From: Streptomyces sp. NBC_00576
Lineage (GTDB): Bacteria; Actinomycetota; Actinomycetes; Streptomycetales; Streptomycetaceae
Length of the DNA stretch: 64,000 nt
Direction of reading: 5' to 3'
Assembly: GCF_036345175.1 (NCBI RefSeq)
Contig: NZ_CP107780.1
Span: 2,480,001 to 2,544,000, forward strand
Part shown: in pieces, positions 40,986-48,721 of the stretch
How the letters are laid out: every line of letters begins with the position of its first letter
How positions within the stretch are numbered: position 1 is the stretch's first letter
Made by a program: the position numbers and the translations under genes
The notes under the pieces: generated by a model
Told to the model about the DNA's origin: nothing
The model's database searches: none
What the model saw: only the letters and a program-made list of their open reading frames with translations

Positions 40986-42479
40986 ATGAATGACATGTCA
41001 GGTCCGCGTGGCGGACCGGCATCGAGTACACGGGGGACACACAGCACCATGTACACCGGACCCACCAGCCAGCAGCGGCCGTCGCGCCGCACCCTCCTCA
41101 AGGCGGCCGGCGCGGCGGCCGCGACGGTACCCGTCCTCGCCCCGGCCGCCTCGGCCGCCTCCCGCGGCACCGCGGCGGCACCGGCGGCCGCGGCGGACTG
41201 GGACGTCATCGTCATCGGCGCGGGCTTCGCCGGCGTCACCGCGGCCCGTGAACTGCGCGCCCGCGGCAAGCGGGTGCTCGTCCTGGAGGCCCGCGACCGC
41301 ATCGGCGGCCGCACCTGGACGGACACCTACGGCGGGCAGCTGATCGAGCGCGGCGGCACCTGGGTCGAGCCGACCCAGCCCTACCTGGGCCCCGAACTCA
41401 AGCGCTACTCCCTGGCGTTGGAGGAGGACGACCCGATCTCGACCACCTGGCTGCCGACGCCCAGCGGCCCGAAGCAGTTCACGCCGGAGGACGGCTTCGG
41501 CCGCATCGGCACCATCTTCGACCGCATGTTCGAAGGCTCGCAGACGTACTTCGAGAAGCCCCTCCAGCCGCTGCTCCGGAACGATCTGCTGGCGAGCCTG
41601 GACAAGCTGTCGCTGCGTGACCGCCTGAACCAGCTCTCCCTCACGCCCGCGGACGAGCTCCTCATCAACGGGCAGACGGCGGTCTACTCCGGCGGCACCA
41701 GCGCGATGGGCGCGTTCACGATGTTCGCGCAGTGGTGGGCGCTGTCCGGCCACTCCAACCAGGGCTGGAACGACACCATGCGCTGGCGCATCGCCAAGGG
41801 CACCAAGGCGCTGCTCGACGCGATGATCAACGAGGCCAAACCGACCGTCAAGCTCAGTTCACCCGTCGCCTCCGTCACCGACACGGGCTCACTGGTGTAC
41901 GTCACCACCAAGTCCGGTACGCAGTACAACGCTTCGGCGGTCGTCGTCGCGATGCCGGTCAACGCCCTGAACACGGTCAAGTTCGCCCCGGCCCTGCCCG
42001 CGGTGCTCACCACCGCCTCGGACCAGGGCGTCGCCGTCAAGAACGCCGTCAAGCTGTGGATCCACGCCCGCAAGGGGGCGGGCCGGGTCTACGGCCAGGG
42101 CGCCGAGGGGGGATCACCGATCCCCATGCTGCTGCCGTTCAAGGAGACGGCCGACGGCATGCTGTACATCGCCTTCAGCACCGATCCCGCCTTCGACCCC
42201 ACCAGCACCTCCCAGGTCAAGAGCGCCGTACAGAAACTCGGCGTGAACCTGGACGTCATCGGGGTCAAGGTGCACGACTGGGGCCGCGACCCCTTCGCGC
42301 GTGGCGGCTGGGCGTTCCGCAAGCCGGGTCAGCTCACCAAGCTCTACCCCGATGTCACCTACACCAGTGGGCGGCTCTCCTTCGCCAGCGGTGACATAGC
42401 CAACGGCTGGAGCGGCTACATCGACGGCGCCATCGAGTCCGGTATGCGTGCCGCCCGGCAGGCAGCGGGCGAGGAATGA
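40986..42479 (+). CDS. Flavin-containing amine oxidase with Tat signal (oxidase 2)
   Basis: This 497-residue protein is a paralogue of oxidase 1. The twin-arginine motif SRRTLLKAAGA is followed by an Ala-rich hydrophobic segment ending near residue 65, so Tat export is likely. The Rossmann region is VIVIGAGFAGVTAAREL then VLEARDRIGGRTW; the C-terminal FAD contact is GDIANGWSGYIDGAIESG. The start at 40986 gives an extended pre-signal region; an ATG at 41049 (MYTGPT) would give a more typical Tat leader, and neither has a perfect ribosome binding site. It probably oxidises an amine or carbinol of the alkaloid outside the cytoplasm. It overlaps the region before the second SnoaL-like gene. Confidence 0.85.
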   Translation: MNDMSGPRGGPASSTRGTHSTMYTGPTSQQRPSRRTLLKAAGAAAATVPVLAPAASAASRGTAAAPAAAADWDVIVIGAGFAGVTAARELRARGKRVLVLEARDRIGGRTWTDTYGGQLIERGGTWVEPTQPYLGPELKRYSLALEEDDPISTTWLPTPSGPKQFTPEDGFGRIGTIFDRMFEGSQTYFEKPLQPLLRNDLLASLDKLSLRDRLNQLSLTPADELLINGQTAVYSGGTSAMGAFTMFAQWWALSGHSNQGWNDTMRWRIAKGTKALLDAMINEAKPTVKLSSPVASVTDTGSLVYVTTKSGTQYNASAVVVAMPVNALNTVKFAPALPAVLTTASDQGVAVKNAVKLWIHARKGAGRVYGQGAEGGSPIPMLLPFKETADGMLYIAFSTDPAFDPTSTSQVKSAVQKLGVNLDVIGVKVHDWGRDPFARGGWAFRKPGQLTKLYPDVTYTSGRLSFASGDIANGWSGYIDGAIESGMRAARQAAGEE

Positions 42480-42526
42480 CCACCGACGCGTCACCCACCC
42501 ACCTTCCAGAAGGGAAGCACAAAGCC

Positions 42527-42964
42527 ATGTCAACCACGTCAGCCACGTCCTTCACCGTTGACTTCGACCCGGCACGCCCCGACCTCACCGCCGACACCGA
42601 CACCCAGAACGAGATCTTCATCCAGGTGTTCAACTCGGGTGACGGCGCACTGTTCAACAGCCTTTACCTCGACGACTCGATATCGAACTTCTCCGGCGAG
42701 CCCCTGACGGGCGAGGCCCGGCTGACGTTCTTCAAGGAGTTCCTGGCTGCCAAGCCGACCCTCAAGGCGACCGTCACCCACTCGTACGTGGCCGGGGACG
42801 TGGCGCTGATCGGTGTCGAGTACGCCATCGACACCACGGGCCCCGACGGCGAGCCGGTCCGTCTTGAGGGCAACTGCACCGACGTGCTCCGCCGCACCGA
42901 GGACGGCCGCTGGCTGATGGCCATCGACCGCCCGGTGGCATCCAGCGGTCTCGTCGCCGACTAG
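42527..42964 (+). CDS. SnoaL-like / NTF2-fold protein 2
   Basis: This 145-residue SnoaL-like protein is a paralogue of the one at 40561: QNEIFIQVFNSGDGALFNSLY, EPLTGEARLTFFKEFLAAKP, VALIGVEYAIDTTGPDG and VLRRTEDGRWLMAID match it block for block. The ATG at 42527 was chosen because AGAAGGGA precedes it at about ten bases; an earlier in-frame ATG at 42476 overlaps the oxidase stop codon and adds 17 poorly conserved residues. A tandem pair of NTF2-fold proteins around an oxidase suggests either a heteromeric cyclase or two successive rearrangement steps. A terminator hairpin follows ten bases after the stop. Confidence 0.8.
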   Translation: MSTTSATSFTVDFDPARPDLTADTDTQNEIFIQVFNSGDGALFNSLYLDDSISNFSGEPLTGEARLTFFKEFLAAKPTLKATVTHSYVAGDVALIGVEYAIDTTGPDGEPVRLEGNCTDVLRRTEDGRWLMAIDRPVASSGLVAD

Positions 42965-42973
42965 ATCCCAACC

Positions 42974-43003
42974 GGAGTCCCCCTGGTGCCCCAGGGGGGC
43001 TCC
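42974..43003 (+). terminator. Hairpin terminator after SnoaL-like gene 2
   Basis: A 13-bp stem (42974-42986 with 42991-43003, one G-U pair) encloses a 4-base loop, ten bases past the stop codon. It ends the SnoaL-oxidase-SnoaL transcript. Confidence 0.75.
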
Positions 43004-43074
43004 GCCGTGCCGGAAACCCCCGCATGCCCCCGGGCCCATGGCGGGCTGGACCTCGCACCTGGTGCGCCGCAAGC

Positions 43075-43245
43075 GGACGATCACACGATCGAGCTGATTC
43101 GGCGGCCATGGTCAGCGCGACCGGTGACCGCGCCGACGCGGGAGTCACCGGACGCACCACGGGCTGCTCGCCTACGTGCTCTCGGGCGTCGGCATCGCGC
43201 GCGGCGCGTACGAGCTGTTCCTCGCCCAGGGGCGCGTCCTGCTCT
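43075..43245 (+). pseudogene. Remnant of a second group D monooxygenase gene
   Basis: Plus-strand fragments match the middle of the monooxygenase at 38299-39474. DDHTIELI near 43080 resembles its HHTVSFEE. MVSATGDRADAGVTGR (43108-43155) matches MVSATGDRSNTGATGR. After a one-base shift, GIARGAYELFL (about 43190-43225) matches its GGARGAYELFL. Everything before and after is missing or unrecognisable. The remnant lies in the 404-base gap between SnoaL-like gene 2 and the flavin reductase, otherwise occupied by two terminators. It shows that the plus-strand oxidative group once had its own monooxygenase. Confidence 0.8.
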
Positions 43246-43311
43246 CGGCATGGAGCCGCGTACGTGCTTCCCCTGACGGCGGGTTCCCTCCGGCGGCGGC
43301 AGGCCGGAACA

Positions 43312-43360
43312 CGCGAAAGGGCGGCACCACCGGTCTGCACGGTGGTGCCGCCCTTTCGCG
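43312..43360. terminator. Perfect 21-bp hairpin, bidirectional terminator
   Basis: The arms 43312-43332 and 43340-43360 are perfectly complementary over 21 bp, with a 7-base loop. The hairpin lies eight bases past the leftward flavin reductase stop and would also block rightward readthrough. The stem ends in A/T-rich pairs (GAAAGGG / CCCTTTC). Confidence 0.9.
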
Positions 43361-43368
43361 CCCGCCGG

Positions 43369-43914
43369 TCAGGACGCGGTGGCCGGTTTCCCGAAGCGGC
43401 CGTTGACGAACAGCAGCTCTTCGCCCGCCGCACCCTGCCCCGCCGCCAGCACCGTACCGATGAAGATGGTGTGGTCGCCGAACGAGTGCGCCTCGGTCAG
43501 CTCGCACTCCAGCCACGCCACCGAGTCGTCGAGCAGCGGGGCCCCCGTGTGCTCGCCGGCCCGCCAGTCCACCTGCTCGAACTGCGCGGCACCCAGGACG
43601 CGGCTCTTGTCGGCGAAGTGCCGGGCGAGTGCCTCCTGGTGAGCGCCGAGGATGTTCACGGCGAAGTGCCCTGCATCGGTCAGCGAGTCGTGCATGACCG
43701 CGCTGTGGCCGATGCCGCACAGGACGGCCGGCGGGTCGAGGGAAACCGAGCTGAAGGCGTTCGCCGTCATGGCGTGGAGGTGCTCTCCACCCACTGTGAG
43801 GACCGTGACGCCCGTGGCGAAGCGGGACATCACCTCGCGAAGCCGGTCTGGCCGTACCGGACCGTGACCGGTACGCATGGCAGCGTGATCGAGTTCGACG
43901 GACGCGGAATTCAT
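43369..43914 (-). CDS. NAD(P)H:flavin reductase (HpaC/HsaB-like)
   Basis: This 181-residue protein has the flavin reductase split-barrel: LREVMSRFATGVTVLTV, then HAMTANAFSSVSLDPPAVLCGI (the flavin-binding segment), FAVNILGAHQEALARHFA, and a C-terminal LLFVNGRFGK. It supplies reduced FMN or FAD by diffusion to a two-component monooxygenase, here most likely the enzyme at 38299. It stands alone between two plus-strand groups, next to the remnant of the duplicated monooxygenase, which suggests a former two-component pair at this spot. The ATG at 43914 begins a variable N-terminus and may be slightly upstream of the true start. Confidence 0.88.
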   Translation of the reverse strand: MNSASVELDHAAMRTGHGPVRPDRLREVMSRFATGVTVLTVGGEHLHAMTANAFSSVSLDPPAVLCGIGHSAVMHDSLTDAGHFAVNILGAHQEALARHFADKSRVLGAAQFEQVDWRAGEHTGAPLLDDSVAWLECELTEAHSFGDHTIFIGTVLAAGQGAAGEELLFVNGRFGKPATAS

Positions 43915-44055
43915 GCCACTCTCCGATGGGTCACACGGGACACGTCAGTGCCGTCCGCGCGGAAGGGCAGCCGGCTCAATCAACGTAACCGTGGCGTCTC
44001 GCGGTTCTCCCACGCCCGGGTAACCGCCGTGACACCTGTGCCGGGAGGTGACCAA

Positions 44056-44084
44056 TGACCTTCCAGTGACCGGACGTTGACCTT
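44056..44084 (+). promoter_or_regulatory. Three TGACC direct repeats at 11-bp phasing before the aminotransferase
   Basis: TGACC starts at 44056, 44067 and 44078 (exact 11-bp steps), with a fourth at 44049. The array ends 19 bases before the aminotransferase ATG. If it is a SARP operator, transcription would start at or near the ATG, implying a leaderless mRNA. GGGAGGTGACCA just upstream also looks like a ribosome binding site for a four-codon ORF (ATG at 44055). Confidence 0.5.
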
Positions 44085-44103
44085 GGCGCCGGACCCTGAG
44101 GAC

Positions 44104-45720
44104 ATGAATGAGAACTCCACCGCGGCCGCGGAACCCGAACTCGCCGAACCCGAACTCGCCGAGCCCTATCTGCGCCAGATACTCGACATGGCCGGACTGG
44201 CCGTCGAATACGTACGGGCAGAGGCGAACACCCTGTACATGCGCGGCGACGACGGCACCGAGATCCCGGTCGTGGACTTCGCCGGCGGATACGGTTCGGT
44301 GCTGCTCGGCCACAACCACCCGGAAATCAACGCATACGCCCGGGACCTGCTCGCCGAACAGACCCCGATCCACGCCCAGTTCTCGCGCCACCCGTACGCA
44401 AACCGACTCGCCGCCGAACTGAACCGCATCATCGCGCGTGAACTCTCCGACGACGAGCCTTATTACGCCATCTTCGGCAACAGTGGCGCGGAATCGGTGG
44501 AAGCCGCCGTCAAGCACGCGGAACTGGACCGGGGCATGCGGATCTCCGCGCTGCTCGACACCGTCGGAGCCGAACTCGACGCGGCGCGCACCGCCGTCTC
44601 GACGGGAGCCGCCACCGTCCACGGCGAGACGGCCGCCCGTCTCGGGGTCGCGCTCGCGGCCGACGACAACGATGCCTTCCGCCTCCTCGAGACGGAGATC
44701 AAGCGCCGCAACAGCGAGACCGCCGCGGCACCACCGCTGTTCCTCGCGCTTGAGGGCGGCTTCCACGGCAAGCTGGCCGGCAGCGTGCAGCTGACCCACA
44801 ACGAGAGCTACCGGCTGCCCTTCAAGTCCCTCGCGGCCCAGGCACGGTTCGTTCCGCAGGACCGGCCCGAGGCGCTGCGCGCCGTACGGGCACAGGAGCG
44901 CCGGGTACTGCTCGGTCTGAGCACGGAGCGCGGAAGGATCACGGTGACGGAACACGAGTTCCCCGTGTTCTGCGCCTTCCTGGTCGAACCCATCCAGGGC
45001 GAGGGGGGAATTCGTGTCCTGTCCCCCGAATTCGCCCGGGAAATCCAGGAGTTCTGCGCCGCCATCGACTGCCCGGTCGTCGTCGACGAGATCCAGAGCG
45101 GAATGGGCAGGACGGGCACGCTGCTCGCCAGTTCCCGGATCGGTCTGCGCGGTGACTACTACACCCTCGCCAAGACGCTCGGCGGAGGCATCGCGAAGGC
45201 GTCCGTGATGCTGGTGCGCGAGAAGCGCTATCGCCGGGATTTCGAGGTCGTGCACAGCTCGACCTTCGCGAAGGACAGCTTCTCCTGCCACATCGCGCTA
45301 CGGGTCCTGGACCTTCTGGAAAGGGACGGCGGAGCAGCGTACCGGCAGGCCGAGGAGCGCGGTGTGGCACTGCGCGCCAAACTCGACGCGGTGCGGGCGG
45401 AATTCCCGGACGTGGTGCTGGACGTGCGTGGTCGTGGGCTGATGCAGGGCCTGGAATTCCGTGACCAGTCCGACGCGTCGTCGCCCGAACTGCGCGAGAT
45501 CGCGGGCAGCGGTCTGTTCGGCTACTTCCTGGCGGGCCATCTGCTGCGCCGGCACCGGGTACGGACCTTCCCGACGGCCAGCGCGGTCGGGACGCTGCGG
45601 TTCGAGCCGTCGATCCAGGTCACGGATGCCGAACTCGATCAGCTGTACGACGGACTTCGCGATGTGTGCACACTGTTGAGGAAACAGGCCGGCGACGAGC
45701 TCACCGCCGCGGGCCGCTGA
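44104..45720 (+). CDS. PLP-dependent class III aminotransferase for the polyketide aldehyde
   Basis: This 538-residue fold-type I aminotransferase has the PLP-binding Asp328 in VVVDEIQSG and the Schiff-base Lys357 in LAKTLGGG. The phosphate-binding NSGAESVEAAVK is near residue 128, and GGFHGK near 218. It would convert the aldehyde freed by the PKS3 reductase into an amine, which then condenses with the C5 ketone to form the ring imine. It is about 80 residues longer than typical omega-transaminases because of a helical insertion around residues 140-210, after the NSGAES motif. The ATG at 44104 was chosen because the conserved YLRQILDMAG follows; TTG at 44077 is an alternative. The N-terminus repeats ELAEP twice. 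Confidence 0.9.
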   Translation: MNENSTAAAEPELAEPELAEPYLRQILDMAGLAVEYVRAEANTLYMRGDDGTEIPVVDFAGGYGSVLLGHNHPEINAYARDLLAEQTPIHAQFSRHPYANRLAAELNRIIARELSDDEPYYAIFGNSGAESVEAAVKHAELDRGMRISALLDTVGAELDAARTAVSTGAATVHGETAARLGVALAADDNDAFRLLETEIKRRNSETAAAPPLFLALEGGFHGKLAGSVQLTHNESYRLPFKSLAAQARFVPQDRPEALRAVRAQERRVLLGLSTERGRITVTEHEFPVFCAFLVEPIQGEGGIRVLSPEFAREIQEFCAAIDCPVVVDEIQSGMGRTGTLLASSRIGLRGDYYTLAKTLGGGIAKASVMLVREKRYRRDFEVVHSSTFAKDSFSCHIALRVLDLLERDGGAAYRQAEERGVALRAKLDAVRAEFPDVVLDVRGRGLMQGLEFRDQSDASSPELREIAGSGLFGYFLAGHLLRRHRVRTFPTASAVGTLRFEPSIQVTDAELDQLYDGLRDVCTLLRKQAGDELTAAGR

Positions 45721-45919
45721 CCTACCCCTGGGTGAGTACGTCGCCTCCCCCCACCGGCGGACGGACCCAGGGCAGTTCGGACACGTGCGGGCCAGGACCA
45801 GGCCAGGCATGTGCGACCGGGAGCAGTACGGGAAACGGAACGCGCCGGCAGCGCCGCCGTCACGCGGAACACCGGTCCCGGCAACGCAGCACGCCGGAGC
45901 GAGCGGAAACGGGGATCTC

Positions 45920-48133
45920 ATGCAGTTCCGATTACTGGGGCCACTGGAAGTCGAGAACGAGGGGGGCGTGGTGGACCTGGGCGGGCGCAGGCAGCGCGCG
46001 GTGTTGGCGTATCTCCTGCTGCACGCGAACCAGGTGGTGTCCACCAGCCAGTTGCTGTCGGCCCTGTGGGCCGACGACGCGGCGCCGATGACCGCGCGCA
46101 AGATCCTGCAGAACGCCGTCTGGAAGCTGCGCGGTGTGCTGGCTCGGCCTCCGCGGTCCGAGCACACCGCTGAGCTGCTGACCCGCCCGCCCGGCTATCT
46201 GCTGCGCGTACCGCCGCAGCGCGTCGACCTGCTCGACTACCGGCAGCGGGTGGCGGCCGGCAGGGCGGCCCTGACGGCGGGACAGGTGGAGTCCGCGCAC
46301 AAGTCCCTCGGTGAGGCGCTGTCGTTGTGGCGCGGGCCGGTGCTCGCCGACCTGGTGGAGGAGGGGATCTGCTGGCCGGAGCTGACGGCCGTGCAGAACA
46401 GGCGGCTCAATGTCATGGAGGATCTGTTCGAGGCCGCCCTGGCCTGTGGCCGGCACCAGCTGATCCTGCGCGACCTGGAGAACCTCGTGGCGTCCGAACC
46501 GCTGCGGGAACGCGCGTCCGGGCAGCTCATGGTGGCCCTGTACCGGTGCGGGCGGCAGGCCGAGGCGCTGGCGGTGTTCGGCCGGGTGCGCGCCGCCCTC
46601 GTGGAGGGGCTCGGGCTGGAGCCGGGACGCGAACTGCACCGGTTGCAGCAGGCGATCCTCACCCACGATCCGTCGCTGGAGGCGCCGCGGGCGGTGGGCG
46701 GCCGGGACGCGATGGGCGGCCGGGACGCGATGGGCGGCCGGGACGCGGTGACCGTCACGCCCGCAGCCCCGCCCGCGGAGTCCGCGGCCGTGCCCGCCGA
46801 CTCCCCCGCCGCCGAGGACCCCTGCCCCACCGGCCCGCACGAGTCCCGCACCGCCAGCGTGGTCATGTTCCGCTTCCGCCTCGGCGAGGAACTCGGCCGG
46901 GTGCTGGTCGAGGACCGGGACCGGGTGCTCGACGCCCTGACGCAGGTAGCCCGGGAGAAGGCCGAACTGCACGGCGGCCGGGTCACGGCCGTGCTCGGCT
47001 CGACGGTCCTCGCCGTGTTCGCCGGGACCGACCCGGCCGAGGGCGCCGAGCATGCGGTCCGCACCGCTGCGGCCGTCCGCGACAGCCTCAGCGTCCCCAC
47101 CGGCACCCTCGCTCCGCCGCAGGCCGCCGTGCGCGGTCTCACCGTGCACGCGGCCGTGGCCTCCGGCGCGGCTCTGCTGTCGCGCCTGCCCTCGGAGCAC
47201 GTGCTGCCCCCATGGGTCGGCGGCAGGCTCGTCGACACCTGCCGGACGATGCTGTCCCATGTACAGGCCGGGGAGATCCACGCCTGCGAGGAGACCCGCC
47301 GGCAGAGTGAGGGGGCGGCCACGTTCCGTCGTGCCTGTGCCTCGGCCGTCGCCCCCTGGGAACTGCACATGGTCAAGGGCGATGTCCCGGAGCTGTCCCA
47401 CGGCTGGGCGGGCGCGGGCGACCAGGTCAGTGAGCTGGAGCTCACGCAGCACACGCTGCTGCGCACGCAACAGCGCTCGGCCGCGCATCTGATCACACTC
47501 ATCGACGACTCCGGCCGGGCCAGGACACGGCTGCTCATGGAGTTCCAGCGGCGGGTCGAGGAGAGCCACGGCGGACGGGTGCGGGTGCTGGCCGGCACGG
47601 TCCCGCCGCCGGGGGCGGGTTCCGCGCTGTCGGTGCCCGCGGAGATGCTGGCCGCGTACTGCGGCATCGAGCCGGGCGGCCCCGAAGCCCACACGACGGC
47701 GCAGCTGCGGGCCACGCTCGACCGGCTCGGCGGCGACCGGGGCACCGGAGGGGACCTGTACGCGTCCCTCGCGTCGCTGCTCCGGAAGGGGCGGACGGCG
47801 TTCGGGCCGGCGGTGCCGGGCGATCTGCTCCGCGCGTGGACGGCCTTCCTCGCGCGGGCGGCACGCGAACAGCCGCTGGTGGTGATCTGGGACGATCTGC
47901 AGTTCGCCGACGACGCGCTGCTGGACGTGGTGGAGCAGCTGACGCAGACGCATGCGAACGTGCCGCTGCTCAACGTCGTCGGCGCGGACGCCCGGTTGCC
48001 CCGGCGGCGCCCCGGCTGGGCAACCGGCCGCCCCCGCACGGTGACCGTCAGTCTCACCCCGGAGCCCGGCGACGACCTGAACCGGCTACTGGAGTCCCTG
48101 CTTCCGCCGGTCCGGGAGCCCGAGGTCGTCTGA
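45920..48133 (+). CDS. SARP-family activator with degenerate ATPase domain (SARP1)
   Basis: This 737-residue regulator starts with an OmpR-type winged helix (MQFRLLGPLEV to about residue 95) and a bacterial transcriptional activation domain (95-250). A nucleotide cyclase-like region follows (about 310-400), then an AAA-like ATPase region. The Walker A equivalent reads DDSGRARTR with Arg535 at the Lys position, so ATP binding is doubtful; SARP2 keeps GDRGVGKTR. Codon 5 is TTA (45932-45934), read by the bldA tRNA, so translation should be delayed until differentiation. The ATG at 45920 opens the conserved domain. An 18-bp repeat (46691-46744) encodes three Gly-Gly-Arg-Asp-Ala units in the linker. 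Confidence 0.88.
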   Translation: MQFRLLGPLEVENEGGVVDLGGRRQRAVLAYLLLHANQVVSTSQLLSALWADDAAPMTARKILQNAVWKLRGVLARPPRSEHTAELLTRPPGYLLRVPPQRVDLLDYRQRVAAGRAALTAGQVESAHKSLGEALSLWRGPVLADLVEEGICWPELTAVQNRRLNVMEDLFEAALACGRHQLILRDLENLVASEPLRERASGQLMVALYRCGRQAEALAVFGRVRAALVEGLGLEPGRELHRLQQAILTHDPSLEAPRAVGGRDAMGGRDAMGGRDAVTVTPAAPPAESAAVPADSPAAEDPCPTGPHESRTASVVMFRFRLGEELGRVLVEDRDRVLDALTQVAREKAELHGGRVTAVLGSTVLAVFAGTDPAEGAEHAVRTAAAVRDSLSVPTGTLAPPQAAVRGLTVHAAVASGAALLSRLPSEHVLPPWVGGRLVDTCRTMLSHVQAGEIHACEETRRQSEGAATFRRACASAVAPWELHMVKGDVPELSHGWAGAGDQVSELELTQHTLLRTQQRSAAHLITLIDDSGRARTRLLMEFQRRVEESHGGRVRVLAGTVPPPGAGSALSVPAEMLAAYCGIEPGGPEAHTTAQLRATLDRLGGDRGTGGDLYASLASLLRKGRTAFGPAVPGDLLRAWTAFLARAAREQPLVVIWDDLQFADDALLDVVEQLTQTHANVPLLNVVGADARLPRRRPGWATGRPRTVTVSLTPEPGDDLNRLLESLLPPVREPEVV
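46691..46744. repeat. 18-bp tandem repeat in SARP1 linker
   Basis: Three 18-bp units encode repeats of Gly-Gly-Arg-Asp-Ala-Met/Val between the activation domain and the cyclase-like region. The frame is preserved. Confidence 0.85.
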
Positions 48134-48661
48134 GAGCGACTCGCCCGTGCCGGTGAGTCGTACGGCACGGGCGAGCGCGCCGATGACCTCCGTGACGTCC
48201 GGGGATCCGGCCGGCAGGACGTCCACGGCCGTTTCGATGAGCAGGGACCCCGCGAGGGCCTTCCACGGGGCCGTGGCGCCGACGCGCACCGGCCCCGCCG
48301 GCCTGACCACGCCGAGCACCTGCCGTACCCACTCGGTGATGCGGCCCCGTTCCGGGGCAGTTACGCCCGGCGCGCCTTGAAGCCGGGCGCCGAAACGGGC
48401 CAGGATCTCCCCGGCGTGCTCGGCGAGGAGGGCGCCTTCCGTCGTCGTCGGACAGCCTGCCGAGGGGGCGACGGGCACGGTGGCATCCGGCCGTGCCCGG
48501 CCGGTGCCCCTGGACCGCCGCAGCCCCTCGGACAGGGCCTCGGCGAACTGTCTGCCGACGAAGACGGCCAGGGGCGCGTCCATCTCACCGGCGACGGGGG
48601 CACGCACCGGCAGGGGCGATCCGTGCGTGGAACGACGGGCATGTGCGGATGCGGTTTCCAT
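48086..48661 (-). CDS. Hypothetical protein convergent with SARP1
   Basis: The 191-residue product has plausible helical segments (PLAVFVGRQFAEALSEGLRR, GEILARFGARLQ, RITEWVRQVLGVV, EVIGALARAVRLTG) and codon use compatible with a real gene. I do not recognise a family. Its 3' end overlaps the SARP1 3' end by 48 bases in convergent orientation. The ATG at 48661 was preferred to 48688, but no clear ribosome binding site is seen. It follows SARP2 in the same direction and may be its cotranscribed neighbour. It could be spurious. Confidence 0.45.
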   Translation of the reverse strand: METASAHARRSTHGSPLPVRAPVAGEMDAPLAVFVGRQFAEALSEGLRRSRGTGRARPDATVPVAPSAGCPTTTEGALLAEHAGEILARFGARLQGAPGVTAPERGRITEWVRQVLGVVRPAGPVRVGATAPWKALAGSLLIETAVDVLPAGSPDVTEVIGALARAVRLTGTGESLSDDLGLPDRRKQGLQ

Positions 48662-48721
48662 GGGAACAGCACACCAAGCCCGGCACACCGGCCGCCCATT
48701 CGCGGCTCTCCCCGGCGGTCA

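Noticed and set aside
46850..47160. Active adenylate cyclase in SARP1
   Set aside because: The segment has a cyclase-like fold pattern, but I cannot identify the metal-binding Asp pair and substrate residues, so enzymatic activity is not claimed.
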